A DNA stretch of 64,000 nt from Macrocystis pyrifera. Lineage: Eukaryota > Sar > Phaeophyceae > Laminariales > Laminariaceae. The stretch spans positions 10,352,528-10,416,527 of the forward strand of contig JASSKH010000020.1 in assembly GCA_031763025.1 (NCBI GenBank), read 5' to 3'. Numbering within the stretch: the first letter of the stretch is position 1; each line of letters starts with the position of its first letter. This document shows, piece by piece, positions 23,475 to 33,198 of this stretch. Both the position numbers and the translations under genes were made by a program. The notes beneath the pieces were generated by a model. The model had not been told where the DNA came from, did not search any database, and saw only the letters and a list, made by a program, of their open reading frames with translations.

Positions 23475-24485
23475 CGGACAAAATGACAAAAAATGTTACA
23501 CCAGTGCTTTGTTTTCCAGTTTACGGTATGAAAAACTCAAATCAGGCCATCAGGGTACACCCAACCCAAGTAAGATGGCATTTTCTGTCAAGGTATACCG
23601 TTTTTTGGCGAAACATCCATGTCCGTCCGTCTCACTTGCAAAAATGCAAAAAAAACGGTACACCATCGAATTTTTGCCAGTTTACGGTACGAAAAGTAAA
23701 CGAGGTGGTCAGGGCACACCAAACCCAAGTCATGTGATATTTTCTGTCAAGGTATACCGTTTTCTGGCAAGCAAACAATGTCCCGGTACAGCTTATATTT
23801 TCGAACAAACACTACGTTACTACGCCTTCTTGTACTGTACAGTGTGTGTACTCGTGTTCAAACGAACGTACCAGGTACGAGTCAAGCGTTGCTTATATAT
23901 AATCTGAAGCCATTTTATTTCGTTTCGTGCGCGTGCGTGTAGTCAGAACACGGTACCGCGGGCGAGCCCGGCGCCGCCGCGGGTGTCAGCGGGTGCTAGC
24001 AGGTAGAGGAGGTGTTGCAAGGAGCGCCGTCGCCGTTTGCATGGCTAGGCGTCGCGTGTGTCTCGAGATACGCAGGAAGCACGAATGGGCTCTGTCTGGC
24101 CTCCTTGTGATGCTCCGCTTCCACCATAAACGAGATATAATGGTCGATTTGATATGCGAAATAATATTAAAGCGGTGCTTATTTTTGCGACCAAACTAAA
24201 CTTCAAAGAGACTTCAATGCAGTTTGAGCACCAACTTTGTCGAAGTGGCGAAGAAGGGCCACGGTGAGCACCGGGCTTCACGCGAAGCGGGCGACGACGC
24301 TGACTGTGGCAGAGAGGGAGGAAAACTTTATCCGGACCCAATCGTTGGTGAGGTGATCGCGAGACGGGCGAGCGGCGTACAAGGCTAAGAGGGAAGCTCT
24401 GTTGTTCGTTTTTTTATTTCTGACCGGTGGGAACGTGTTCCAATCAGGCAGAAAATTATTACATGAGAGGAGACAGGCACTGGGC
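23475..24485 (-). repeat. right arm of the 1-kb inverted repeat pair
   Basis: Inverted partner of 11690-12680. It contains TTTTCTGTCAAGGTATACCG subrepeats (near 23583 and 23742), ACGAATGGGCTCTGTCTGG, TTATTTTTGCGACCAAAC, GAGCACCAACTTTG, and outer AATCAGGCAGAAAA and TTACATGAGAGGAGAC. Confidence 0.82.
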
Positions 24486-24714
24486 CAAGTGATATTTACA
24501 AGATAAAACAACGTAAAAACAGACTAGATTTTTCGAGCTGACACCAATCAAAGCAGAGCTACTATCTTGCAAAAATTGCCGTGATTGGCCAACAGTACCG
24601 TTACAACTGCTGCTGCTGAACATAGACATCGTATTGAGCGTGCTACGAGTACAACAAGCAGGCTGTTGTACATCGCTGCGGCCATGCCGATCCGCCCAGC
24701 AGGAGCAGCAGCAG

Positions 24715-25560
24715 GCAAACCATGCGCGTGAGGTGGCACATCCGCAGTATACTCTATGGATGGCTTGTATCGGGGCTTGCGATATGCATCACGGAGGATG
24801 AATAGGTAGAGTTTGGGGTGCGGGCGCATGGATGTATCCCGACTCCCGTCCACACCCACGACGACGACGACCAACAACAACCGCCACCTGCTGTTGCCCG
24901 GCAGCATAGTAACAGGCCAAACCAGCGCGTGAGGTGCACACCCGCAGTGTATTCTTGGCTACTGTACCTGTAGTTGCAAGTGTTGGAGCCTACGACACGT
25001 CATCGAGGATAGATGGGCAAAGCTTGGTGTGCGGGGGCATGTGTGTGTAACTCGACTCCCGAACATGCCCACCGATCAACAACCAACTAACTGCCACCAG
25101 GCAAAACTGCGTGAGGTGACACATCCAGGGTGTACTCTTGGCTACTGTTGTACCTGTAGTAGTTGCAAGTGTCGGAGCCTACGATGCATCATCGAGGATA
25201 AATAGGAAGAGCTGGGGTGCGGGCGTATATATGTATCTATGTACCCATGTATGTATGTATCCTGACTCCCGACCACGCCCACCACAACGATCAACGACCA
25301 ACTGCCACCAGACAAATTACTCATCCTCCAGCAGCAGCAGGCGCCCAGCAGCACACCAGCAGCAGGCAAAGTCATGCGCGCACGTTGGCATATGCGGGGT
25401 GTAATTTATGACTAGTTGCATGTATCGGAGCCTACGATGAAGCACCGAGGACGGATAGTAGGCTGAGCTGGGGGCACGGGCGCATGTACAGCATGAATGA
25501 CATCCCGACTCCAAATCACACCGACCACAACGATCAACAACCGCCACCAGAAAAAAAACC
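24715..25560 (+). repeat. degenerate tandem repeat of about 180-270 bp
   Basis: Four imperfect units with anchors near 24724, 24928, 25110 and 25376. Each anchor is a GCGTGAGGTG-like start followed by CCGCAGTGTA-like DNA, then a GGAGCCTACGA block, a GGGTGCGGGC block and a GACTCCCGACCAC block. CAG-rich stretches separate some units. No gene supported. Confidence 0.75.
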
Positions 25561-25707
25561 TGCTGTACTCCTCTGCTGTTGTTCTACGCAGCAGTGCAAT
25601 TCTCACAGCCAATCGAGAGGACAGCAGTACGCATATGCCTGCTATCGCCACCGTTTGCCTGCAACACCACCACGCACCGCCATGGGTTACACTATTAATA
25701 GCCTTGT

Positions 25708-27141
25708 TTGTGGATGATCCCTCTATATTCCGGCCGGCCACGACAAGTCCTACGGCTAGTTATACATCCCACACCAACGACGGACAAACAGACGCCGGCT
25801 CCATCCGCCCTTCACCTTTTCTGCCTTCCCAATGAGAACAACAATTGCTTCTTCAACGCCGCCATCGCCTCCGCCATAGCTGCTTGGGAAGGACACCCTC
25901 TCCCCAACCCAACCATGGCAACACCAGCTGGAGCCATCTTCCTCTCCACTCTTGCGGCTGTGCGTGCCTGAATGATTAACGGCAAGCCTCTCCAACGCAC
26001 CCTCTTGGTAAGTTCTTGCTTGTTCTGCTATCCACATCTCGTCGTAATAATACCCCCCAATACTTACCGGCGCCCACAAGTACCCATATATACAAAAATA
26101 CTACGTTGTGCTTCCATGTGTCTTCTAAACGTATTGTATCATTTCGTTCGGTATGCGTCACATTCTTTGGCGGAATGCAGGATTCTTTGGCTCAAGCATC
26201 TGGCAAGATCCTTGGTATTAATAGTAGCGGCCTACCGGGCGCAGGATCCGTAATGGGAACGCCAGGCTCCATATAAGAAGCGATCACCCTTCGACCTGAT
26301 AATCAACTCTACCCCAACAGCGGGTGGCCAGGTGACGTCGTGGAACGGCATGTTCGTATCATGTACACTCGGACGGCTCTCGGCCTCAACTGGCACTACA
26401 CTACCGATTGCCATATAGCAGACCATGGCCATATCGAGATAACCGCATCCCAATGTACACGATGGCGAGATCCCGCACCAGTCTTGATTCCGCACGGACC
26501 GCCCCAGTCATTCCAGGATGCAGTCAATGCCTTGTTCCTAACCAGAGCCGCCTCCGACTTCTCATTTCCTGGACCTGCCCCGTGCCCCCACTGCGACGAG
26601 AGCTGCGCCCGGCACACCAGCACATCCACATGGTCGATTCTTCCTTGGAGTGCGGACAACGCCCCAGATCGCGTTTTCTTCGCGTCTGCACGTGTAGACA
26701 TCTACGAGGACGCCGGAGAGCCACCAGCACCGTCACCCATTTTGATGATAGGCGTTGAGTACTGCCTCGTAGCTGTCACCTACTCCATTCCGAACCATTT
26801 CGTGACCCAGTTGCGTTCGAGAGGGCGGTGGTTGAAGTACGATTGCATACTCGGGGGGAGTACCCCGTCTTGCGACGATTTCGACTATGACTGGTATCAT
26901 GGGTTTCCAGCATATGTATGTCTACCTTCGAAAGTCTATGACCTTGCCTGTTCCCCAGGCACAAACGACACCATATCGTAGTGCTAGATACCATGAGCGC
27001 GCAAGCCAAGAACGCGCGAAGATAATCGAGGCGACTAGACAAGGACCCATCATGCCTCCGCCTTACCGACGTCCTGGCCACTACGACGTGGGGAGCGCAG
27101 CTGTGCCTTGCCGACTCGACTCCGACGTACCGCCGCCTTGA
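25708..27141 (+). pseudogene. ubiquitin-specific-protease-like gene, broken
   Basis: Predicted exon 1 ends at 26007 before GTAAGT and exon 2 starts at 26181 after GGAATGCAG; both junctions are in phase 0 and the frame continues. Exon 1 has LPNENNNCFFNAAIASA, the Cys box of USP peptidases (C19). Exon 2 has SGWPGDVVERHVRIMY, a CPHC zinc-type pair, and IPNHFVTQLRSRGRWLKYD, the His box. The family cleaves ubiquitin from proteins. Two in-frame stops are present, a TGA at 25969-25971 and a TAA at 26274-26276; otherwise the frame is open to 26981. A further splice after CCCCAG near 26960 would lead into an Arg-rich end at 27139-27141. The true start is unknown. It could be a host pseudogene or a gene piece carried by a transposon. 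Confidence 0.55.
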
Positions 27142-28028
27142 GCGTCTCACGTGTTCTTCACATGTGTCTTGAAAGGTTTTGATTTTTGATGTGATATTGC
27201 TTCTGGATTAGGACTGCCTGCCTTCTTGTTTCCCTCTTTTTGCTAGAACGCATTGTGCAGAAATGTTGCACGGCGCGTCCAGCCTTTCGAGTTCTGCGCG
27301 GCTACATTTATATTAACTGTTCGGTCGACAGAATGTTGTTTACGGGGTGCATGTACGTGACGATTATCGGCGAAAAGTCTACTTGTATGCCTTTTGTCAT
27401 CTTGGACTTCACGGTAGCGTTTTATTTGGTGTGGGTGTGTTCGCGACTCGTCGAGGTCATCCCAATCTGCCCGATGCGACTGTGACGTTTTGTTTATGTT
27501 TTTGGCTTCGAAATAGCGGCAACAGCAGCATCTGCAAACAAGTAATATTCTACGTGGCAAACATCGACGCCGCGAGAGAACGCCTTGAGCGTCTCCCGTG
27601 TTCTTCACATGTGTATTGAAACGTTTTGATTTTTTGATGTGATGTTGCTTCTCGATTAGGACTGCCTGCCTTCTTGTTTCCCTCTTTTTGCTAGGAAGAA
27701 TTTTGTAGAAATGTTGCACGGCGCGTCCAGCCTTTCGAGTTCTGCGCGGCTACATTTATATTAACTGTGCGGTCGACAGAGTGTTGTTTACGGGGTGCAT
27801 GTAAGTGACGCTAATCGGCGAAAAGTCTACTTGTATGTCTTTTGTCATCTTTGACTTCACGGCAGCGTTTTATTTGGTGTGGGTGTGTTCGCGACACGTC
27901 GAGGTCATCGCAATCTGCGCGATGCGAGTGTGACGTTTTGTTTATGTTTTTTGCTTCGAAATAGCGGCAACAGCAGCATCTACAAACAAGTAACATTCTA
28001 CGTGGCAAATATCGACGTCGCGAGAGAA
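27135..28028 (+). repeat. tandem duplication, two copies of 447 bp
   Basis: Units start at 27135 and 27582 with GCCTTGAGCGTCTC. They share ATGTTGCACGGCGCGTCCAG, TTTGGTGTGGGTGTGTTCGC and AAATAGCGGCAACAGCAGCA. Identity is about 95 percent. Both copies end in a GAGAGAA sequence. No protein domain is recognised in either. Confidence 0.9.
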
Positions 28029-28301
28029 TTGTCATACCGCCGGCCAACCTTTTGTTGTATGGTAAAACCCGAGGGAACAGTGGGGCAACCCTTGCCCTGC
28101 CCTACAATTCGGAACACAAGAGAAAGGAACGAGAGAGCAAGAAAACCGAAACAAAACGAGAAACAGGGATCAGAAAAATAAGAAAGTTAACTTCAAAACC
28201 AGATGCCTCCCGGATAGGGATGGCTCACTTGATCGCGAGAAGATCTAGGAGAAGCTCTGCAGTCCCCAGCTCGCCCAGAGCGTTCGTTGAATGCGACGAC
28301 G

Positions 28302-28792
28302 TCAGATGTGAAGTGGTGAACGAGGTAGCGTAGGTGGAAGGGAAGCAAGTGCTTCTGGCAGCTGGGAAGCAAAGCTTCGCTTCTTCCGATTTAGATCCTC
28401 TTATTGATAGGGAGAGCTGAGGAGGTGCTCTGGTAGAGGAGTGAGATGCAGGGGGGTGGGGCTCGATACTCATATATACTCGTCTCACACAACGCCATAA
28501 GTTCTCGTAAACTCCTCTTATCTGACTTACGCCTACAGCGCTTTCCTGCTTCCGATCGTTTTTTCTGCTAATATAAGAACTTCTCACTTCATGGTCCTAC
28601 CTCCGTTGAGGAACATTATTCTCGTCTAACGGGCTATCCGCCCTAGACAACATTCCTAAAAGAACGTTACCCTCGACTAACGGAATACCCGCCGGGTCAC
28701 TAATCCATTCTTTGCATTATTCTCTTATTCGTGAGCGAACAGAAACTGCCGACTATATCTATAGTCCATGAGTACTTCACTCATATCACACC
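28302..28792 (+). repeat. left inverted end of the 3-kb element
   Basis: An uninterrupted arm. It is the reference for seeing the two insertions in the right arm: the junctions TAGCCCG/TTAGACGAGAA and GAGAACTTATGG are intact here. Confidence 0.75.
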
Positions 28793-30349
28793 TATGGCTC
28801 AGTAGATAACACCTTCACATTTTGAGTCGTCGGCAGGACACGAACCTACGCGTGATATCCACAATGGGTTTCCAATCTGTTTACTTATCTACTCGGACAC
28901 ATCGACCTTCAGCCCGCCCGCTATACCACAACACGGAACGCCGTGTACGGATTGTGGTTTCTTCAACGCCAGGGGAATGGGAGCCTAGCACGTGGAGTCC
29001 TGAGGAACTCTGATGCATCCCGCGGAACCCCCACCGTTTCCACTCCACCCCCTGGTTAGCCTTGGTATACCCTTCTCATTTGGTTTGGATGTTTGGCTTT
29101 GGTGAGTCTACAATAGCTTAGAGCAATTCTTGAGGGTTAGGCTTCAACAGTCATCCGCAGCCAGCTTCTTCGCTGTGTTTGGAGATCTAACCGTCTCTCT
29201 CCCGCCCCGTAACTCTCATTTTCTTCTTATCGCCTACAATTCCGAGTAGCCTCCTTACGATCAGGCCGCCGAGTCGCAGCGATCTCGTAATCAACATTTG
29301 TGTTTGTTCTTCACTAGCCTACCGCCAATTATGGGCAAAACTACGCCGAGGTATAATCGTGTCGTAGCCTGGGTTGTACCCTGACCTCGGTCGGTTTCCA
29401 CCGACCCCTGTTTAAGACGGTGATTGAACTACTGTAGCCTTATATCGAGTTTTCAGCTCACCGGTTGTATTTTCATGTTTACCAAGTAGGGCCCAAGCAG
29501 CATGATCGTCATGGACAGCCGCAGTGTAATCGGCCATAGCTGTCCTGACAGAATCGATTTCTCCTAACCCGTGTCCAGTGTTTGGTCAGTTTCCTGGTCC
29601 GGATGGTATTATGTTTTGTCCTTCCCTTCTTTTCCTTTCTGTTGTTATGTACCAGTATTCCGCGAGCCTCTCTGCCCTCTGGCAAATGGCATCACCTTCG
29701 ATGTCATCCCTTGTTGGCCGAGTTACATACGCTAGTGCTTCACCTCGGGCTATCTACCACCTTGAACTGCACGCAATAGGCCGATCGTCTAGCGGATCTT
29801 CCTGCCGACACCGTCGTTGAGTTTTATTTTGTTGAGCTAGCTACCTTCCTACGTTTGCTGGTATCGTTCACACCACGAACAGGTCTCCAACACGCCGCGT
29901 TGTTCGCTCCGTCTCCCGAGGTTAGTATCCCCTAGTGTAAGCAGCCATCATAGCACCCTACCTGTGTCCCATTCGTCTCGCGTGATGTCTACCATGTTAG
30001 GAACTTGTCCACAAGACAAGGATTTTGTTTCTTCCTCTGGCCTCCGATTAGGCTTGTATCCAGCTTTTTCTTCGTCTTTTTTTTCTTTGCTTTTGCTGCT
30101 TTCTACTTCGGCTCCGCTTTGGATTATGTCTTCTTCTCCTTTACTCTCCATCTTGCGGTTGTTCTCAGTGAACACCCCTTCGTAGTGTTTGGGTCTTAAT
30201 ACGAGGTGCGGGGGAATATATAGCCTCATTTCTTTCGTTTCGAAAAGCCGCATCTTCGACCACCTTTTTCTAGTCGTTGGGGATGATCTACGTCATATTC
30301 TCTCGACCATCTTGTGGTCTCCATAACCGACAATGCAGGGTGGGCTAAT
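28793..30349. other. interior of the 3-kb element
   Basis: 28795-28870 is tRNA-like (CTATGGCTCAGTAGATAACA, then CCTTCACATTTTGAGTCGTC, then CACGAACC) and resembles the SINE-like copy at 13040. Around 29580-29620 a short frame reads FGQFPGPDGI, slightly like a reverse-transcriptase finger motif, but nothing around it supports that. No gene called. Confidence 0.45.
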
Positions 30350-30517
30350 GTGATATGAGTGAAGTACTCATGGGATATAGATACAGATAATATAGTCGGC
30401 AGTTTTGTAGCCTCACGACTACGATAATAATCCAAAGAATGGACTAACCCGGCGGATATTCCGTCAGCCGAGAGTAACGTTATTTTAGGAATGTTGTCTA
30501 GGGCGGATAGCCCGCTA

Positions 30518-30629
30518 CTATTACGGGGGTCCATAGTTGACGGGACCAAATTTTGTTAGTAAAAATCGGTAAATATATAGGTATGTATATACCACAGGTC
30601 CTATTAACTATGGACCCCCGTCATAATAG
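30518..30629. mobile_element. TA-flanked MITE inserted in a transposon arm
   Basis: Starts CTATTACGGGGGTCCATAGT and ends CTATTAACTATGGACCCCCG plus a few bases. It interrupts TAGCCCG/TTAGACGAGAA, whose intact form is at about 28620-28640 in the opposite arm. The TA at the break is repeated, so TA target duplication is visible by direct comparison with an empty site. Confidence 0.9.
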
Positions 30630-30750
30630 ACGAGAATAATGTTCCTTAACGGACATAGGACCATAAAGTGAGAGTTTCTTTTATTAGCAGAAAGCGATCG
30701 GTAGCCGTAGGAAACTTCTGTACGACTACATCAGATAAGAGGAATTCAGA

Positions 30751-31098
30751 ACTTGTTGTTAAGGTCTTAGTCCGTTGGGCTAAAGATAAACGGTTGACCA
30801 CTCGCCTACCCAATCTAAGCCTCATAACACTCTCCCCCCCTGGAACGGACCGGATATACGGGTCGACGCGTGACACCAACACGCGGTTCCATTTTCTGGG
30901 GATCCAGAAGTATTTTTTCAGATTCTTGACATGAGCAAGTTCACGTTTCGTTAAAAAGCGATTTCATGGTGGACGTGAGATTCGAACTCACGACCAACGA
31001 CCCATGTCCTGCCAACGACGCCATTTGTTAGGGTCTCAGTCCGTTGGGCTAAAAGTAAAAGGTTGACCAATCGCCTACCCAATCTAAGCCTCATATCA
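30751..31098 (-). mobile_element. tRNA-derived SINE-like repeats, two partial copies
   Basis: Two copies of a block reading (plus strand) CAGTCCGTTGGGCTAAA, then GGTTGACCA, TCGCCTACCCAATCTAAGCC, at about 30765 and 31035. On the minus strand the second copy gives the A-box-like TTTAGCCCAACGGACTGAG and, 60 bp on, a perfect T-arm-like GTGAGTTCGAATCTCAC ending TCCACCATG. This is tRNA-like without a closed acceptor stem. The pair interrupts the right arm of the 3-kb element. Confidence 0.6.
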
Positions 31099-31292
31099 TT
31101 GTGGCGTGGGGTGGGACGGGTATATCTGTGTGTCGACCCGCACCCCCCCGCCTCTCACTTCTCTACCAGAGCATCTCCTCAGCTCTCGGCATCAATATGA
31201 AGATCTCGATCAGAATAAGCGAAGGACTGCTTTCCAGCTGCCAGAAACATCTGCCTCTCTTACCCTTCCTACCTCGGTCACCACTTCACATA

Positions 31293-33144
31293 GGGGTGAA
31301 AGACCGATCGATTACCCAGCCCAGGGTAATCGTTGTAGCATTGTGTTGTAGGTGAGTAATTTAGAGAAGACAATCGGGTGCGATGCGTACACCCATCCAC
31401 CACAACAGCAGCACTTTCTCACAACATTATGTCATGTTGGACAGTCAACAACAATGAGTTAGTGAATGCTTGGTTTTTCCTGTCTGTATACTTTTTCTGG
31501 TCTCATCACTCGTGGTTTTTCACCGCACAAAACCGACACCATATGCAAAAACAATAGACAATATCTACGACACTTCTGATAGCCAAGGCTCCTCGGTTGA
31601 GGTGCTACAGCGCGTACATACATACAATCAATCGTGACAACCAACGTGACGTGGGTAGATGGGGTGGTGAGATAAACTCGTACGAAGGGCCGAGTGAAGC
31701 GACTTCGAGCAAGGGCTGAAATATACGAGCACGAAGATACATATATATAACATCAGGAACGACGAGCTCGGGGTCCAATAAATACAACTCGAAGCGCAAA
31801 AGGGAGGAGGAGGACGGGGGTGAAGGAAAATCTACAACAGCAGCAGTCGGTAGGCGGTCGGTGGTAAACCAACCTGTGATGCGGTGAGCCAGCCCAGTTT
31901 GGGCCCCACGAAAAGATCGTGGACACTGTTGTATTCGGACGGCGTACACCAAGTAGATATCCTTTTCCATGTGTCTGTTCGTCTTCGAGTCTTTTCTTCG
32001 GTCTTCCTAAACGAAAACGCACGGGCAAACGAAGTAAAGCAGCAGCCGGTTGGAAGCCGGGGGCAAACATATTTGTGCTACGGTCTGCCTGCCTAACGGT
32101 CAGCCCAAGTTGGGACCTGCTGACTGTAGAGCAACCGCGTAGATGTTCGGAAAAAACGCGTCGTGTACGGGATAGTATAGGTCGACATACCCTTTTTATT
32201 ATTTTCTTATCGGGGTATCATTCTTCTCGTCCTCATGCACCTGAGCCTTCCTCTGCCAATATCGTCGGGTGGCTTTTCCATCCTCCATCGCAACGAGCAT
32301 TTCGAGAGGTGCTCTATGTTCGTGTGGAAGAAGCTTCAAGCGGGGTGAAGATAATACTGGGGAAGCATAACAACACGAAAACGATGCATCGGAAGACATC
32401 GTATATTTATTGAGGTACCAGGACTATTTTCTAGCCCTTTGGTGGGGCTGGATGAGCCTTCTTCTTCTTCTTCCTCTCCTATATATATATACTGGTATAT
32501 TTTTTTAATTCATCTTGCGACGGTTTCTTCTATTAATACGAGTATCGTCGATCATCCACCAGGAAGGTTTACGCTGGTCGTACGCATAGACTGCTGTACT
32601 TCGAGTGGGGTCAGGAATTGCAGCGGAGCTTGACGAGAGTGTGGCGGAGGAGGTACGGGGTTACAAGAACGCCGATATAAATAAAAATAAAAATAATTCA
32701 AATATACCTGGTACCGGGTACAAAATAAAATAAAACAGGAGCAGACGGACCAAGCACGATCGGCAGTGTTTGTTGCAAGGCCGAAATAAAAACGCAGTGC
32801 AATTATCTTCCTACGGGCTAGGCACGGGTTTTGAGGTTCGGGAGAGAAGGGAGGAGAGGCGAAACAGGGTTGGGAATGAGCTGGGGGAAAATGAACGTGG
32901 GGAAGGAAGGTTGACAGAGGCTATCCTCTTGCTGGGAGTAGGGGAGAGTCCAGCAGCAGCAATCTACATACCTGCATCACTGGGAGAGGAAACTCGGTGC
33001 GTCGAACCTGAAAGGCAAGATGGGGTTAAAAACCAAGAACCCTAGGAGAAGGACACGATGCAATAGGAGAAAGAGGAAGAAGCTGCAATCGTCACCGTCA
33101 CGGAATAAATTAAGTGCGCATCACGCTCACCAAAGGGGGGTTGG
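31293..33144. other. no gene recognised; one SINE-leader fragment
   Basis: 31290-31345 holds a fragment with ATAGGGGTGAAAGACCGATC and TACCCAGCCCAGGGTAATCG, matching the leader of the SINE-like copies at 12.8-13.1 kb. 32459-32500 is a CTT and AT simple repeat. The 5' untranslated region of the non-LTR element below probably occupies the last few hundred bases, but its start cannot be fixed. Confidence 0.45.
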
Positions 33145-33167
33145 TTGGTTAAGGGTTGCGAAAGTGT

Positions 33168-33195
33168 GGGCACCCTCGCGTCCGTGAGGGTGCCC
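33168..33195 (+). promoter_or_regulatory. perfect hairpin just before the first ATG
   Basis: GGGCACCCTC and GAGGGTGCCC form a 10-bp stem around an 8-base loop. The first ATG of the open frame lies at 33199, three bases after the stem. In RNA this could slow scanning ribosomes or be a structural or protein-binding site. The position is observed; the role is inferred. Confidence 0.6.
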
Positions 33196-33198
33196 GTC

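Larger units (their letters stand above)
28302..31292. mobile_element. 3-kb element with roughly 490-bp inverted ends
   Basis: 28302-28792 matches the reverse complement of 30350-31292 at about 80-85 percent. Shared outer DNA is CACCACTTCACAT and CAGCTGCCAGAA, then CTCTACCAGAGCA and CCTCAGCTCT. The inner blocks are CAGATAAGAGGA, TAGGGCGGATAGCCCG and TGATATGAGTGAAGTACTCA. The right arm is interrupted by a MITE (30518) and by tRNA-derived repeats (about 30751-31095). No transposase is recognised between the arms, so it is probably a non-autonomous DNA transposon. Confidence 0.75.
30350..31292 (-). repeat. right inverted end of the 3-kb element, interrupted twice
   Basis: Inverted partner of 28302-28792. 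It is about 450 bp longer because of the MITE at 30518-30629 and the tRNA-derived block at about 30751-31095. Confidence 0.75.

Noticed and set aside
11690-24485. Polinton/Maverick interpretation of the long-armed 12.8-kb structure
   Set aside because: No protein-primed DNA polymerase, packaging ATPase or capsid genes seen; the interior is a Ty3/gypsy fossil.
28302-28800. CRISPR-like or bacterial operon content anywhere in the window
   Set aside because: Repeats are inverted or tandem transposon-type; no spaced direct-repeat array, no rRNA, no bacterial gene organisation was found.
29578-29820. Short frame with FGQFPGPDGI, like the start of a LINE reverse transcriptase
   Set aside because: Only this short string fits; no other RT motif follows in any frame.
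30960-31060. Possible functional tRNA gene on the minus strand
   Set aside because: The T arm is perfect, but the A box to B box distance and the lack of a matching 5' acceptor strand rule out a normal tRNA; called SINE-like.
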